A DNA stretch of 64,000 nucleotides, taken from assembly GCA_963971405.1 (NCBI GenBank), contig OZ020490.1:28607464-28671463 (forward strand), read 5' to 3'. This DNA is from Psococerastis gibbosa (lineage: Eukaryota; Arthropoda; Insecta; Psocodea; Psocidae). How positions within the stretch are numbered: the first letter of the stretch is position 1; the number at the start of each line of letters is the position of its first letter. Below the pieces are notes generated by a model. That model was not told the DNA's origin and ran no database searches. It worked only from the letters and a program-made list of their open reading frames with translations. The position numbers and the translations under genes were made by a program. Shown piece after piece: positions 54,480 through 64,000 of this stretch.

Positions 54480-55823
54480 GTAGCCGATGAGGATCCTTGT
54501 CAAATATTACAATACACAATTATAATTATAATTATAACTCTCCCAGCCTATCCTCCAATGCCTCGGCCAGGGAATAGTATGCCCTCCTACTTCACCCGAA
54601 CCTTGAAATTGCTCCTGCTCAGTGCCTTTGTGCCTTCTGAAAGGTAATTAAAAAACTTTATGCCCCAATAATTTCCGCAATCTTTGACTCTATTTATTCT
54701 AGTGAACCGCACCTGAAGATTTCCAGCATTTCTGGTGTTATAGTTATGCACGGCTGAGTTTGTTATATAAGAGCTTCGTTCATCGAACACATACAACAGG
54801 CATTTTAGTATGTAGGCACTGGGCAGTGTCAAAATTTCAAGTGAGATGAAGTCCTCTCTGCAGTCTTCCATGTAGCCTCTGGAGGCCAGCACTCGTATGC
54901 TTCTCCTTTGCAAGCCGAACACTCGTGTTGCATGCACTGAGTGGCCCCATACCGAGAGAGCATACTCTATATGGCTATGAAAGCATGCAAAATAGCATGA
55001 ACGTAAAACGCTGACCGAGACACTGGACGACAGGCTACGTAGTAAGAAAGATAGGGAACTTAGTTTTTTGCACAATAGGTCACAGTGTGTCTGCCAGGAC
55101 ATGCCTGGGTCAAGATGAACGCCTAGAAACTTAACGCTCTCCACAATGTTCGGAGGCATTTCACGCATTGTAAAAACTAGATCTACAGTTTTGGCTTCAT
55201 TCAATGTGAGACCGTTTGCATTCATCCAGCTCTTTACTTTTCCTCTAATAACTTCATTTCTCTGCTTAGCCACATTCAAGTCCGCCTCGACAACACTGGT
55301 GGTTTTATCGTCGGCGAAAATAAAGTAGTCTGCATTTGTACATATTTGTGGAAAATCATTTGTTTGTATTATAAACAGGACTGGTCCAAGAACTGAGCCC
55401 TGTGGTACACCTATCTCTACTTTTAAGAGCTCTGATAGGATTGAGCCGTCAACTACAGTCTGATATCTGTCACTGAGAAAAGACCTCACGAAATCCAAAG
55501 CAGACTGTCGGAAGTGGTACTTTTTAAGTTTCATTAGGAGGAGCTCGTGGGGAACGCAATCGAAAGCTTTCGAGAGGTCGTAGAAGGAACTTACAGAATA
55601 CATTTGATCAAAAAATGCCTTCAATGTCCGCTTACTGAATGCCATAATGGCGTCGTTAGTCGAGCGTTTCTTCCGGAAACCGTATTGGTGGGCATTGAAA
55701 AGGTTGAATGTTTCGAAATGACCACTAATTTGTTCCTTCATTATCTTTTCGAGGATTTTGGAGAAAAATGGCAGTATTGATATGGGCCTATAATTATTTG
55801 GGTCTGATGTATCCCCTTTTTTA
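54480..55823 (-). pseudogene. 5'-truncated LINE reverse transcriptase
   Basis: The minus-strand frame (ORF 54587-55741, open upstream to about 55823) starts at the RT's first block (NNYRPISILPFFSKILEKI) and keeps FYDLSKAFDCVPHELL, GVPQGSVLGPVLF and the catalytic FADDKTTSV. It ends at FKVRVK followed by a short 3' UTR and an (ATTATA)n tail. The frame resembles CR1/Jockey-type LINEs; the clade is not certain. Endonuclease and ORF1 are missing. No internal stop is seen, so insertion into the hAT is fairly recent. Confidence 0.85.
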
Positions 55824-56030
55824 AAGATAGGCCTAATCTAACCTAACCTTGTTTTGAATGTCCTATTTTATATAGTGTACGCTGATTTTTCTCGGGGCCC
55901 CCATGGCCCCTTTTCTGGACCCGCCCCTGCTAAATTTACTTTCACAAAAAAATATTTTTGCTTCTTACATGTTTCAGAAAAAGAGCACAATACTCTGAAA
56001 TAGAGTACGGTTGGCAACCCTAAATGGAAC

Positions 56031-57484
56031 CCTCCATTTTTCATTTAGCATGAAATTGGCTATTGATCGTTGAGCGATAAATAAGGTGTCATAAACTAGA
56101 ATTTATGTATTTATATATTACTCCACGCCGTGATGTACATTAAGGTGCAGTCACCAACACCAATCGTCCACAATTCTTATAGAACCAACTTAATTTGTTG
56201 TAAATAATGGTCACTGAGATTGTCAGGTCGAAGGACTGAGTTCCAAAACTGTCGGTGTTATTGCCAATATGTTTTTAGTAAATCTGTTGGGGGCTTTTGT
56301 TTTGTTTTATTACGCTCCAATTTAATTGATACTGTTTGTTCCATTTTTCGTTTTGACCCACAACTACCTACTTTTTATGTTCTAAAATGAAGTTATCTGT
56401 CCCTGGGTGTTAGTCACGGCCACCAAATTCTATAGCCTTTATAAATATGAAGGGGAACTTCTCTTCTAATTTATAATATCTGATTTATGGCTCAACGATT
56501 GAAATGTCAAACTGTTAGACACACCCGGAAACAAACGTTCATGTCAAACCATGACTTACAGGACCACCACACACGCCTGTACTCCTGTACTACAAGGTTT
56601 CGCCTACCTTAGAAAACTCCCGATTGAACTGAGAGCGGAGAGAAATGCTTCTAACTTCCCTAAATTGCTTAGAAACCATCTCTTAGAGAAAGCTTTCTAC
56701 ACTGTCACTGAGACACTAGCACAATGACAGAACTATCTGAGTTTGACGATACTCTGACGATTTTACCTTATACCTTACATGTATTGTATAATTTAAAGGA
56801 AATATATATTGTATTGTATTGATGTAGGGACAACATCCACTTGGAGCAAATAAGACTAGCCAAAACTGGACCCCAGCAAATGGGACTAAGACTCTTCATT
56901 AAGTTACCAAGTCCACAATATCACTGAATCTAATTTCAGAAAAGGTGTGAAGGCATTGCTCCAGGGTTGTTGTCCTTACTCCGTGAGTGAGTTATTAGAG
57001 TGTCTAAACTAGATAATCTACTCGTAGTTCATCTGCTCCTAAGCTACGTATTGTTTTTGTGTTATTTTCGTTACTCTTATTATAAGTATTTTATTGCATG
57101 ATATTAAAGAGTTGTCCCTAATACGTGCAGGAATTTATTTAAGTCAGACCATTTAAGACAACTAATTTTTAAACTTAATTAATTTTTTTAGGCTAGTTAT
57201 TATTGACGACGCGACGTCTACATTGTATTGTACCTTGCGGTTAAAAATGAAATAAATAAATATTGTATTGCAAATGTCATGAGAAATTTTACTTTGTGCA
57301 TAAATTGCCCTGTATTTGCAGTAATCCCAATCTATGAGCTAGTTCTATGATGGACTACGCAGAATTAGCATCTGATGATTCGATGGATAGATTTCAACCA
57401 AACTAATCCATCGGTGCCAAAAACTCAATTTCAGACATTTGTGCTCGGTTTTCTTCTATACCACTCATATTATTTTGGTTGCAG
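56031..57484. other. 5' flank of ZNF-B with a LINE tail
   Basis: Apart from the LINE 3' end listed separately, no gene is recognised. A second LINE-like tail with AAATAAATAAATATTGTATTG lies near 57250. ZNF-B's promoter should be in this stretch but no motif is identifiable. Confidence 0.4.
56598..56830 (+). pseudogene. LINE 3' end fragment
   Basis: The frame LRKLPIELRAERNASNFPKL ends LAQ-stop at 56727. It is the usual C-terminus of LINE ORF2, followed by an ATTGTATTG-type tail to about 56830. Confidence 0.55.
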
Positions 57485-57498
57485 ACATCTAAATAAGC

Positions 57499-60400
57499 AT
57501 GGTAGACATGTGGGACACTGGGCAGGTCCTGCAGGAACATAATTATGCTGACGTGGAGGTTGCAGGAGTGAGCAGCTGTGTGGAGGTCGTGTATGACGCC
57601 CCGGGTAAGTCTTATTTAGGAAAGCCATTCCCACCTACTCTTTGTAGACTTTTCTGCGAGCAAACTATCACACGGTAAATTTAGCAACTTCAATAAAATT
57701 AACAAATTTACTTTAAAGTTTCTCCCAGTTTTTCCGCGGGTAAACAGAAAACTCTGCCTTCTGGTACACAGCGTTTCCAGATTTGTCTTTTTATTGGTTC
57801 AAGGAATAGAAATTGAATCTTAAATTATATTTCGTATATAAATTAAATTTAAATTTTTAAAATGTTATTTTCAATTCTCCTTGTTTTTTGCAGACTTGGA
57901 GGCTAACTGTGAACGAGGCGATGAAGAAGCGACAGTCAGCAACCGGGAAGAGGAACAGGTGATTACGGCAACCGAAAAAAAATTTGTATGCAATAAATGC
58001 GGCGAGACGTTCACCAGAACAAAAGATTTCATCGTTCATAGGCGTACACATGGCGAGAACATCAGTGCGGAATGCGACATTTGTGGGCAGACATGTACCA
58101 GCAATGACTTAAATACACACATGCAATCACACGCGGGAGGGAAACCGTTCTATTGCCGCCTATGTAGCAAACAGTTCATAAAAATGGGTACCCTTGACAG
58201 ACATAATGAAAAACACGTGTGGGTCAAATCGTTTGGTTGTAACATGTGTAAAAAGTCTTTGGGCAGCCGTAATGATCTCAAGGTTCATATGTTGACGCAT
58301 AGAAACAACAGATCATTTCGTTGTCATATATGTTACGAGGAATTCTACATCAACGAACAGTTTTTGAAACACATGTTAGGACATAAGAGGAAGAAGAAAT
58401 TGGCTTGTAACATATGCAAGAGGGCTTTTGCTAATAGTATGGACCTCAAGCTTCATGCGATAACCCATATGGAGGTAGAATCAGTGGAAGTACCATTTAG
58501 GTGTAACATATGCCAAAATACGTTTTCCAGCGAATGCCGCCTGGAGAAACATGTACTAACACATACATGGGCAAATCCAGTTTATTGTCTCATATGTAAT
58601 AAGACATTTTCTTTGTATGATACCCTAAAAACGCATATGTTACATGTGCACAAAAAGCACATAGCGGGTGGACCGTTTGTTTGTAATACTTGTAAAGAGG
58701 CGTTCTTAGACATTAAGAAACTTAAAAAACATGCGTCCACACATGAGGGAGAGCAGACGTTTGATTGTAATATTTGTGCAATGACCTTCCCCGAGTTTCA
58801 ATTGTACGAAAGGCATATGCATACACACACTGTTCCGTTTGGATGTAATTTATGCCAGGAAGCGTTTTCCGACTTTACTGGACTCAAGGAACATATTATA
58901 TCAACCCATAAAAGGACGGACCTGTTTCAGAGTGGTGAACAGAGTGCCGCGCCTGTAAAGAAAGCACCATTTCGATGTAACATATGCCAGGAGGCCTATT
59001 CAAGTGTCAGTAACCTCGAGAAACATATACTAACACATTCATCGGCAAATCCAGTCTATTGCCGCTTGTGTAATAAGACATTTTCTTTGTATGATACCTT
59101 TAAGAAGAAAGTGTTACACACAGTGCATAAAAAACACATGGAGGGAGGGCCGTTTGCTTGCAATACGTGTAAAGAGGCGTTCTTGAACATTAATACCCTT
59201 AAAAAGCATGCATTAACGCATGTAGGAGGGCAATTGTTTGATTGTAGGATATGTGTAAAAACATTCTCAAAATTTGAGTTGTATGAGGCGCATATGCTAG
59301 CTCACACAGTTCCGTTTGGATGTAATCTATGTCACGAAAAGTTCGCTAAAGGCTCAAATCTCAAGGAACATGTGTCAACACATGAGAAAACTGAGCTATT
59401 TCAGAGTGAGGCTTCAACGCTTACAAAGAAGCTACCGTTTAAATGTAAGATCTGCCAGGAAACATTTTCGGACGTGAGTAATTTAGAGAAACATATCCTA
59501 ACTCATACATGGACAGATCCAGTTATTTGTCGTGTTTGTAAGAAGACATTTTCTACGTATGATGCCCTGAAGGGACATATGTTACACGTGCACAAAACAG
59601 AGATAGATGGAGGACCGTTTGGGTGTAATTTATGTCAAAAAGTCTTCTCTAACTGCACCGATCTCAAAGAACACATTTCAATGCATACAAAGGGACAGAA
59701 TACAACAAGTGAAAAAACTGTATCTGCCGACATTAAGTTGGTGGATAATACAATCAAACCCCTGTACAGGTGTAGTATATGTAACGAACCTTTTTCCTAT
59801 TGGAATAGCGTTCGGGTGCATTTGTTGACTCATACTGAACGAGATCCATTCGGATGTCATATATGTGAACAACTATTCTCGAACATTATTGCGTTGAAGA
59901 AACACATGTTGGAACATGCACAAGTACAGTCTTTTGGCTGCAATTTATGCAATTCAACATTCACAGTATGGAAAACCTTCAAAGCGCATATGTGCCAATG
60001 TCATACATGTGACAAGACGTTCTCCAAATGGGTTGGCGTTAAAATGCACATGTTAACGCATATTGATGTGAACGTTTTAACATGTAATGCATGCGAGGAA
60101 ACATTCTTGGAGTGGGAAAAATTTGCGGCACATATGCGAGTACACGCTTCGAGAGATGCGTACCAATGTAAAACATGTAAAGTAACATTTAGAAATAGTA
60201 TTGATCTCGAAGTGCATAAGTTGAAGTTGTCCCACGACGGGCCATTTCCAAGTCGTATAAGTAATGAGCCGCGTTCTTCAGGTAGCAACGAAAACTCGCA
60301 TGCGCTTCCGTATACGGAGGAAAAGAAAGCTATTAACAAAGGACAAATGTTGTCACACATAGACAAGCCGTTCGGGTGTGGCAAATGTGAAAAATCATTC

Positions 60401-62545
60401 TCAAAAATCATGACACTAAGGAAGCATAATAAGAAGAAACACTCAGAGGAGCAGTCTTTTCACTGCAAATTGTGCGATAGTTCATTCCCCACGTGGCAAA
60501 ATTTATATGGGCACATGTTCCAGTGCCACTTGTGTAACAAGTCTTTCTCAGGGTGGAATGCTGCAAAAATGCACATGTTGACTCATATTGCTGTCAATAC
60601 ATTCGGATGTAGCGCGTGCAATGTTTCATTCTCAGGTTGGGAAGGCTTTACCTCTCATATGCGCACACACGCTATAGTAAAACAAGCAGTTAAACAAATT
60701 TTGTTACCTGAAAAGTTGTCACGTGAGTGTGCGTTATGTGGAAAATGCTTTTCCCTCCGTCGCAACCTCAAAAAACATATGGCCACTCACAAAGGTGAAA
60801 ACCCTTTCAAATGTGAAATATGTTGCTCATTCTTTGCGGACGATGATGACCTTAAGATGCATAGTGTGGTACATACTGGGGAAAAACCGTACAAGTGTCA
60901 AATATGTGACAGAACATTTGTTAGACCCAGCAGACTTATGAATCATATGATGATGCATATGGCTGCGAAAGAATTTGAGTGTAATATATGTTGGAAGACA
61001 TTTGCTGAAAGAAATACTCTGGATGTCCATATGTGGTCGCATTCAGGGGTCAAAGAATTTCAGTGTGACACATGCAATCAAACTTTTGCCGAACCTAGTA
61101 CACTGAAGGCACATGCATTGTCGCATGCGGAGTTGAAAGAATTCGGATGCACCATATGTAAGAAGCCATTTACTGATGCTTCTAGACTTGAAAGACATAT
61201 GTTGTCGCATACGGGGACTAGTGTATTTCAGTGTAACGTGTGTCATATGGTGTTTAACAACGATGTTGACTTTAAGGTGCATAAAATTATGTTATCCCAT
61301 GAAAAGCCTCTTGTATGTCACGTATGCAAGAAGTGGGTTCCCTCTAGTGATGACCTGCAATCCCATATGTTAATACATACGGAGGGACAGCAATTCCAGT
61401 GTGAGAGGTGTCCGATGGTACTGTCCAGTAAAGATGAGCTGACTTTGCATAAATTCAAACATTCAATGGAAAATAAACTGCAGAGTGAAAAAATGGTTAG
61501 GAAGATTCTGCCTAAGAGCGTAGGTGTTGAGGTGTGTATTTTGACGCATCAAAAAGAAAAACAACCTTCCACCAGTCAGCAACTAACTGAGCATGCAGTA
61601 AATAATTCGTACAAATGTGCCAAGTGTAGCAAGATATTTCCGGACAGAAGTAGACTCATAGCACACATGACAACCCATACAGTGGAAAATAAATTTCAGT
61701 GCCATATATGTAAGGAGATTTTAACGACTAAACTAGAACTGAAGGAGCATATGCTATCTCATAACTTAGCAAATCCACTGCAGTGCTATTTATGCCAGAA
61801 GATTCTGCCCGCAAGTGCAGATTTAAAGGTTCATTTGTTAGCACATCAAAACATAACCCCAGTGCAATGTCACATATGTTACAAGATGTGTGCTAACAGT
61901 CAACTTCTATCGAAACACGTGTCTAAACACGCAAACCAAATCGCACACAGTTGCGACGTGTGTGGCAAGGCGTATTTTCATAAAAATAGACTCGAAGCGC
62001 ATATAAAAACGCATAGTATAAAAAAATCGCACATTTGCAACGTATGTGACAAAGGGTGTATCGATGAAAAAAGATTGAAAGCTCATGTGCAAACACATGG
62101 TAATTTGGAATTTCCGCGACAGTGTGAAAAATGCGTTGAGATGTGTTGCACAAAAGCTGAGTACAACAAACATGTATCTTTACATAGGGACAAGATACAC
62201 GCGTGTGAACTGTGTGGTAAAACGTTTACGCAACGTGGCCATCTCAAGACGCACTTGCGGGTTCATTCGGGAGAGAAGCCTTACCAGTGTACCGAGTGTT
62301 CCGCTGCTTTTTCCCAAAGCGGTTCGCTCAAGTTGCATATGGTGAAACATACGGGGTACAGGCCGCATGTTTGTAGCATCTGTGAGAAGGGGTTCAACAG
62401 GACCATTACACTCAAGGAACATATGAAGACGCACACCGGGGACAAGCCATTTGTATGCGGCATATGTAAACGGTCGTACAAGGGAATGCTCAGCGTGAAG
62501 AGGCATATTGCTAGGATACATGGGAAGGTACCGAAAAAAATGTAA
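57499..62545 (+). CDS. ZNF-B: giant poly-C2H2 zinc-finger protein, about 49 fingers, two exons
   Basis: Exons are 57499-57604 and 57894-62545, joined across a 289-bp phase-1 intron (GTAAGT...TTTTTTGCAG). Exon 1 starts at the first ATG after an acceptor-like site (57484) and encodes VDMWDTGQVLQEHNY, related to ZNF-A's IWDDD exon. Exon 2 gives about 49 C2H2 fingers over about 1550 residues, with short acidic gaps. Fingers 7-11 are repeated as 12-16 and in part as 17-19, a five-finger higher-order repeat. Finger 13 has lost its first zinc-binding His, and fingers 22 and 27 are cut short and run into the next one. Classical linkers (HSGEKPYQC, HTGDKPFVC) appear mainly at the C-terminus and near finger 32. 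No effector domain is seen. A nuclear nucleic-acid-binding role is likely; the target is unknown. Confidence 0.88.
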
Positions 62546-64000
62546 CGGTAATACTTTTTTTTAATGGCTATGATGACCAGGTACCCGCTAGTGAGTGATG
62601 TGTAACTTGCTTATTTAGCTTGTCCATGCTACGCTAATTTGTAGTGCTGAAGGCTAGTCCATATGGCCTTGTCGTTAGCTTCAAATAGGACAGCAGCTGT
62701 GCATATACAGTAGTCATATATAGTAGTCATCTAGTCGTGTGTAGCGCCGCTGATAGGCCGGCAGTCCTGTCCCTCCGGCAGGAAGCCCAATCTTTTGCAA
62801 ATGAGGGCGCCAGTTCTGTCTGTTGAGGGAGTGCCAGACGGGGTATCGGTGACTTGAACACATCATAAACTCCTCATTCTGAGGGGGCGACTGTGGGTGA
62901 AATTGTTGCCAGGCATGTGACCAAGCGGTTGACCATGCATGGATTGACATGATGTTTAACATTTCCTGGACTTCAGTCCAGAACGGTGCTATCAGCAGTG
63001 GATTGACTCCTTCCAACTGACAACTACGTGGGCTAACACCGGTCTGGGTTGTTAATCCGATTCTATTTGCTCATACCATGGCTAGAGGAAGAAATAGTGG
63101 GAACACAAGGAAGGGGATGACCGCAAGCATGAGGTGATAGAGAGAATGGGCAACTACAGCTCACTATTATTCTGTTGATGATGTCTCCAACTTCCTTTGG
63201 GAAAAGTAGGAGTCTCTATTTGGTGGTGTTAAGCTCGAGCCCTTGTTATGTATAAATTTAAATAAAACTTACGTGATGCTACAGATTTTTTTTTAGTTTT
63301 TGCTATTTGCACACAACCAAATTTAAAGTAGCGCCAGCAAACGTTTTTCGTATAAGTATCAGTGATTATTATTATCAGTGAATTTTTCACTACCGGTACG
63401 TGTTACCTGATGGATCAAATTTCTAACATGGTAGTCAAAATATTGGTGTAAAAAAATACGCCTAATATTGGGGTACCTAATACTAGTAACAGGAATTCCT
63501 CACTGACAATTCCAGGAAAACATTTGAAATTAGAGCATGACGGCCTCGATGGGACCAAAAGCTAGTATAACCTGAAATTGTGTTGTTGCAGCGCAGAAAG
63601 TGGCTTCTTTATTTTATAATTTAATATGTTCTCTACATTAACTTAAATTAATATTATATATAAATTGACTATTATAGGCCTATATAGAATTAATTCATTA
63701 ACCTAACTAAAAAACAATCCCTTTCGGCTGTGGCCGATTAGGTGTAGGGAGATGTCTTATGATGTTTAATTGAATAAAATTTTTCTTTTTTCTTTCGTAA
63801 AAGCTTCGAGGCGCGGCGGTTTCTCCTTCACTTATAATTAATAATACGGCACCGTACTAATAATATATGTCTTATATTTACGGGGCGAGACTTAAGACTC
63901 TAGAAAGTCCTTTTCTGTCAAATAATTGATAACATATTGCGCTATTAAGGTACATGTTGCAAATTTGTCAGTAATATACTAGATTATAGGTTTTAAAAAA
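62546..64000. other. 3' flank of ZNF-B
   Basis: No further gene was recognised. An AATAAA signal at about 63261 could end the ZNF-B transcript, and another AATAAA is near 63774. A GGCTGTGGCCGATTAGGTGTAG-type stretch near 63727 resembles retroposon tails but is not assignable. Confidence 0.45.

Larger units (their letters stand above)
48932..56022. mobile_element. hAT-like element with 8-bp duplication, enlarged by copia and LINE insertions
   Basis: The ends TAGGGTTGCCAAC (48932) and GTTGGCAACCCTA (ending 56022) are exact inverted repeats. AATGGAAC occurs on both sides (48924-48931 and 56023-56030). Subterminal GAGTAC motifs lie near both ends. The interior holds the copia (49070-53700), an array of GC-palindrome units (53740-54310) and a minus-strand LINE (to about 55823). 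No transposase is present, so the element is non-autonomous. Confidence 0.82.

Noticed and set aside
62714-63016. 100-codon minus-strand frame after ZNF-B
   Set aside because: No recognisable motif, low-complexity context, and no support for a separate gene.

Overview
The window looks like a transposon-rich arthropod nuclear genome, probably an insect; a hemipteran is a guess only. Spliced genes with GT/AG introns, large C2H2 zinc-finger proteins, an F-box gene and animal-type mobile elements (hAT, Sola, Penelope, copia with a Drosophila-copia-like primer site, CsRn1-like gypsy, several LINEs) all point to this. No bacterial, phage, CRISPR or operon features were seen.

Host genes are few: an F-box/LRR-like gene on the minus strand (10185-11765) and two related plus-strand poly-zinc-finger genes. 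ZNF-A spans 21483-29668 in three visible exons and has about 31 fingers. ZNF-B spans 57499-62545 in two exons and has about 49 fingers. Both join a short acidic 5' exon carrying a D-[IM]-W-D motif to a giant finger exon through phase-1 introns, so they are probably tandem paralogues driven apart by about 28 kb of transposon sequence.

Layout. 1-8.67 kb: a gypsy-like gag/protease relic split by a Sola-type transposon (4-bp duplication AATT), itself split in its 5' part by a complete-looking hAT element (8-bp duplication TACATTAA). 12.1-16.9 kb: foldback and MITE elements, including a 0.8-kb palindrome of two head-to-head MITEs. 18.05-20.24 kb: a broken LINE. 22.2-25.5 kb, inside an intron of ZNF-A: a copia relic containing a Penelope element, which contains a tRNA-derived foldback insertion. 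30.6-38.3 kb: a CsRn1-like gypsy element whose gag is split by a non-autonomous hAT. 40-47.2 kb: hAT-like elements, LINE 3' ends, a 0.73-kb tRNA-derived foldback and poly-G repeats. 48.9-56.0 kb: a hAT-like element (8-bp duplication AATGGAAC) swollen by a very young copia (LTRs identical by eye) and a truncated LINE.

The insertions can be ordered in time from their target-site duplications, all read directly from the sequence. Family names rest on recognised motifs and were not checked by search.
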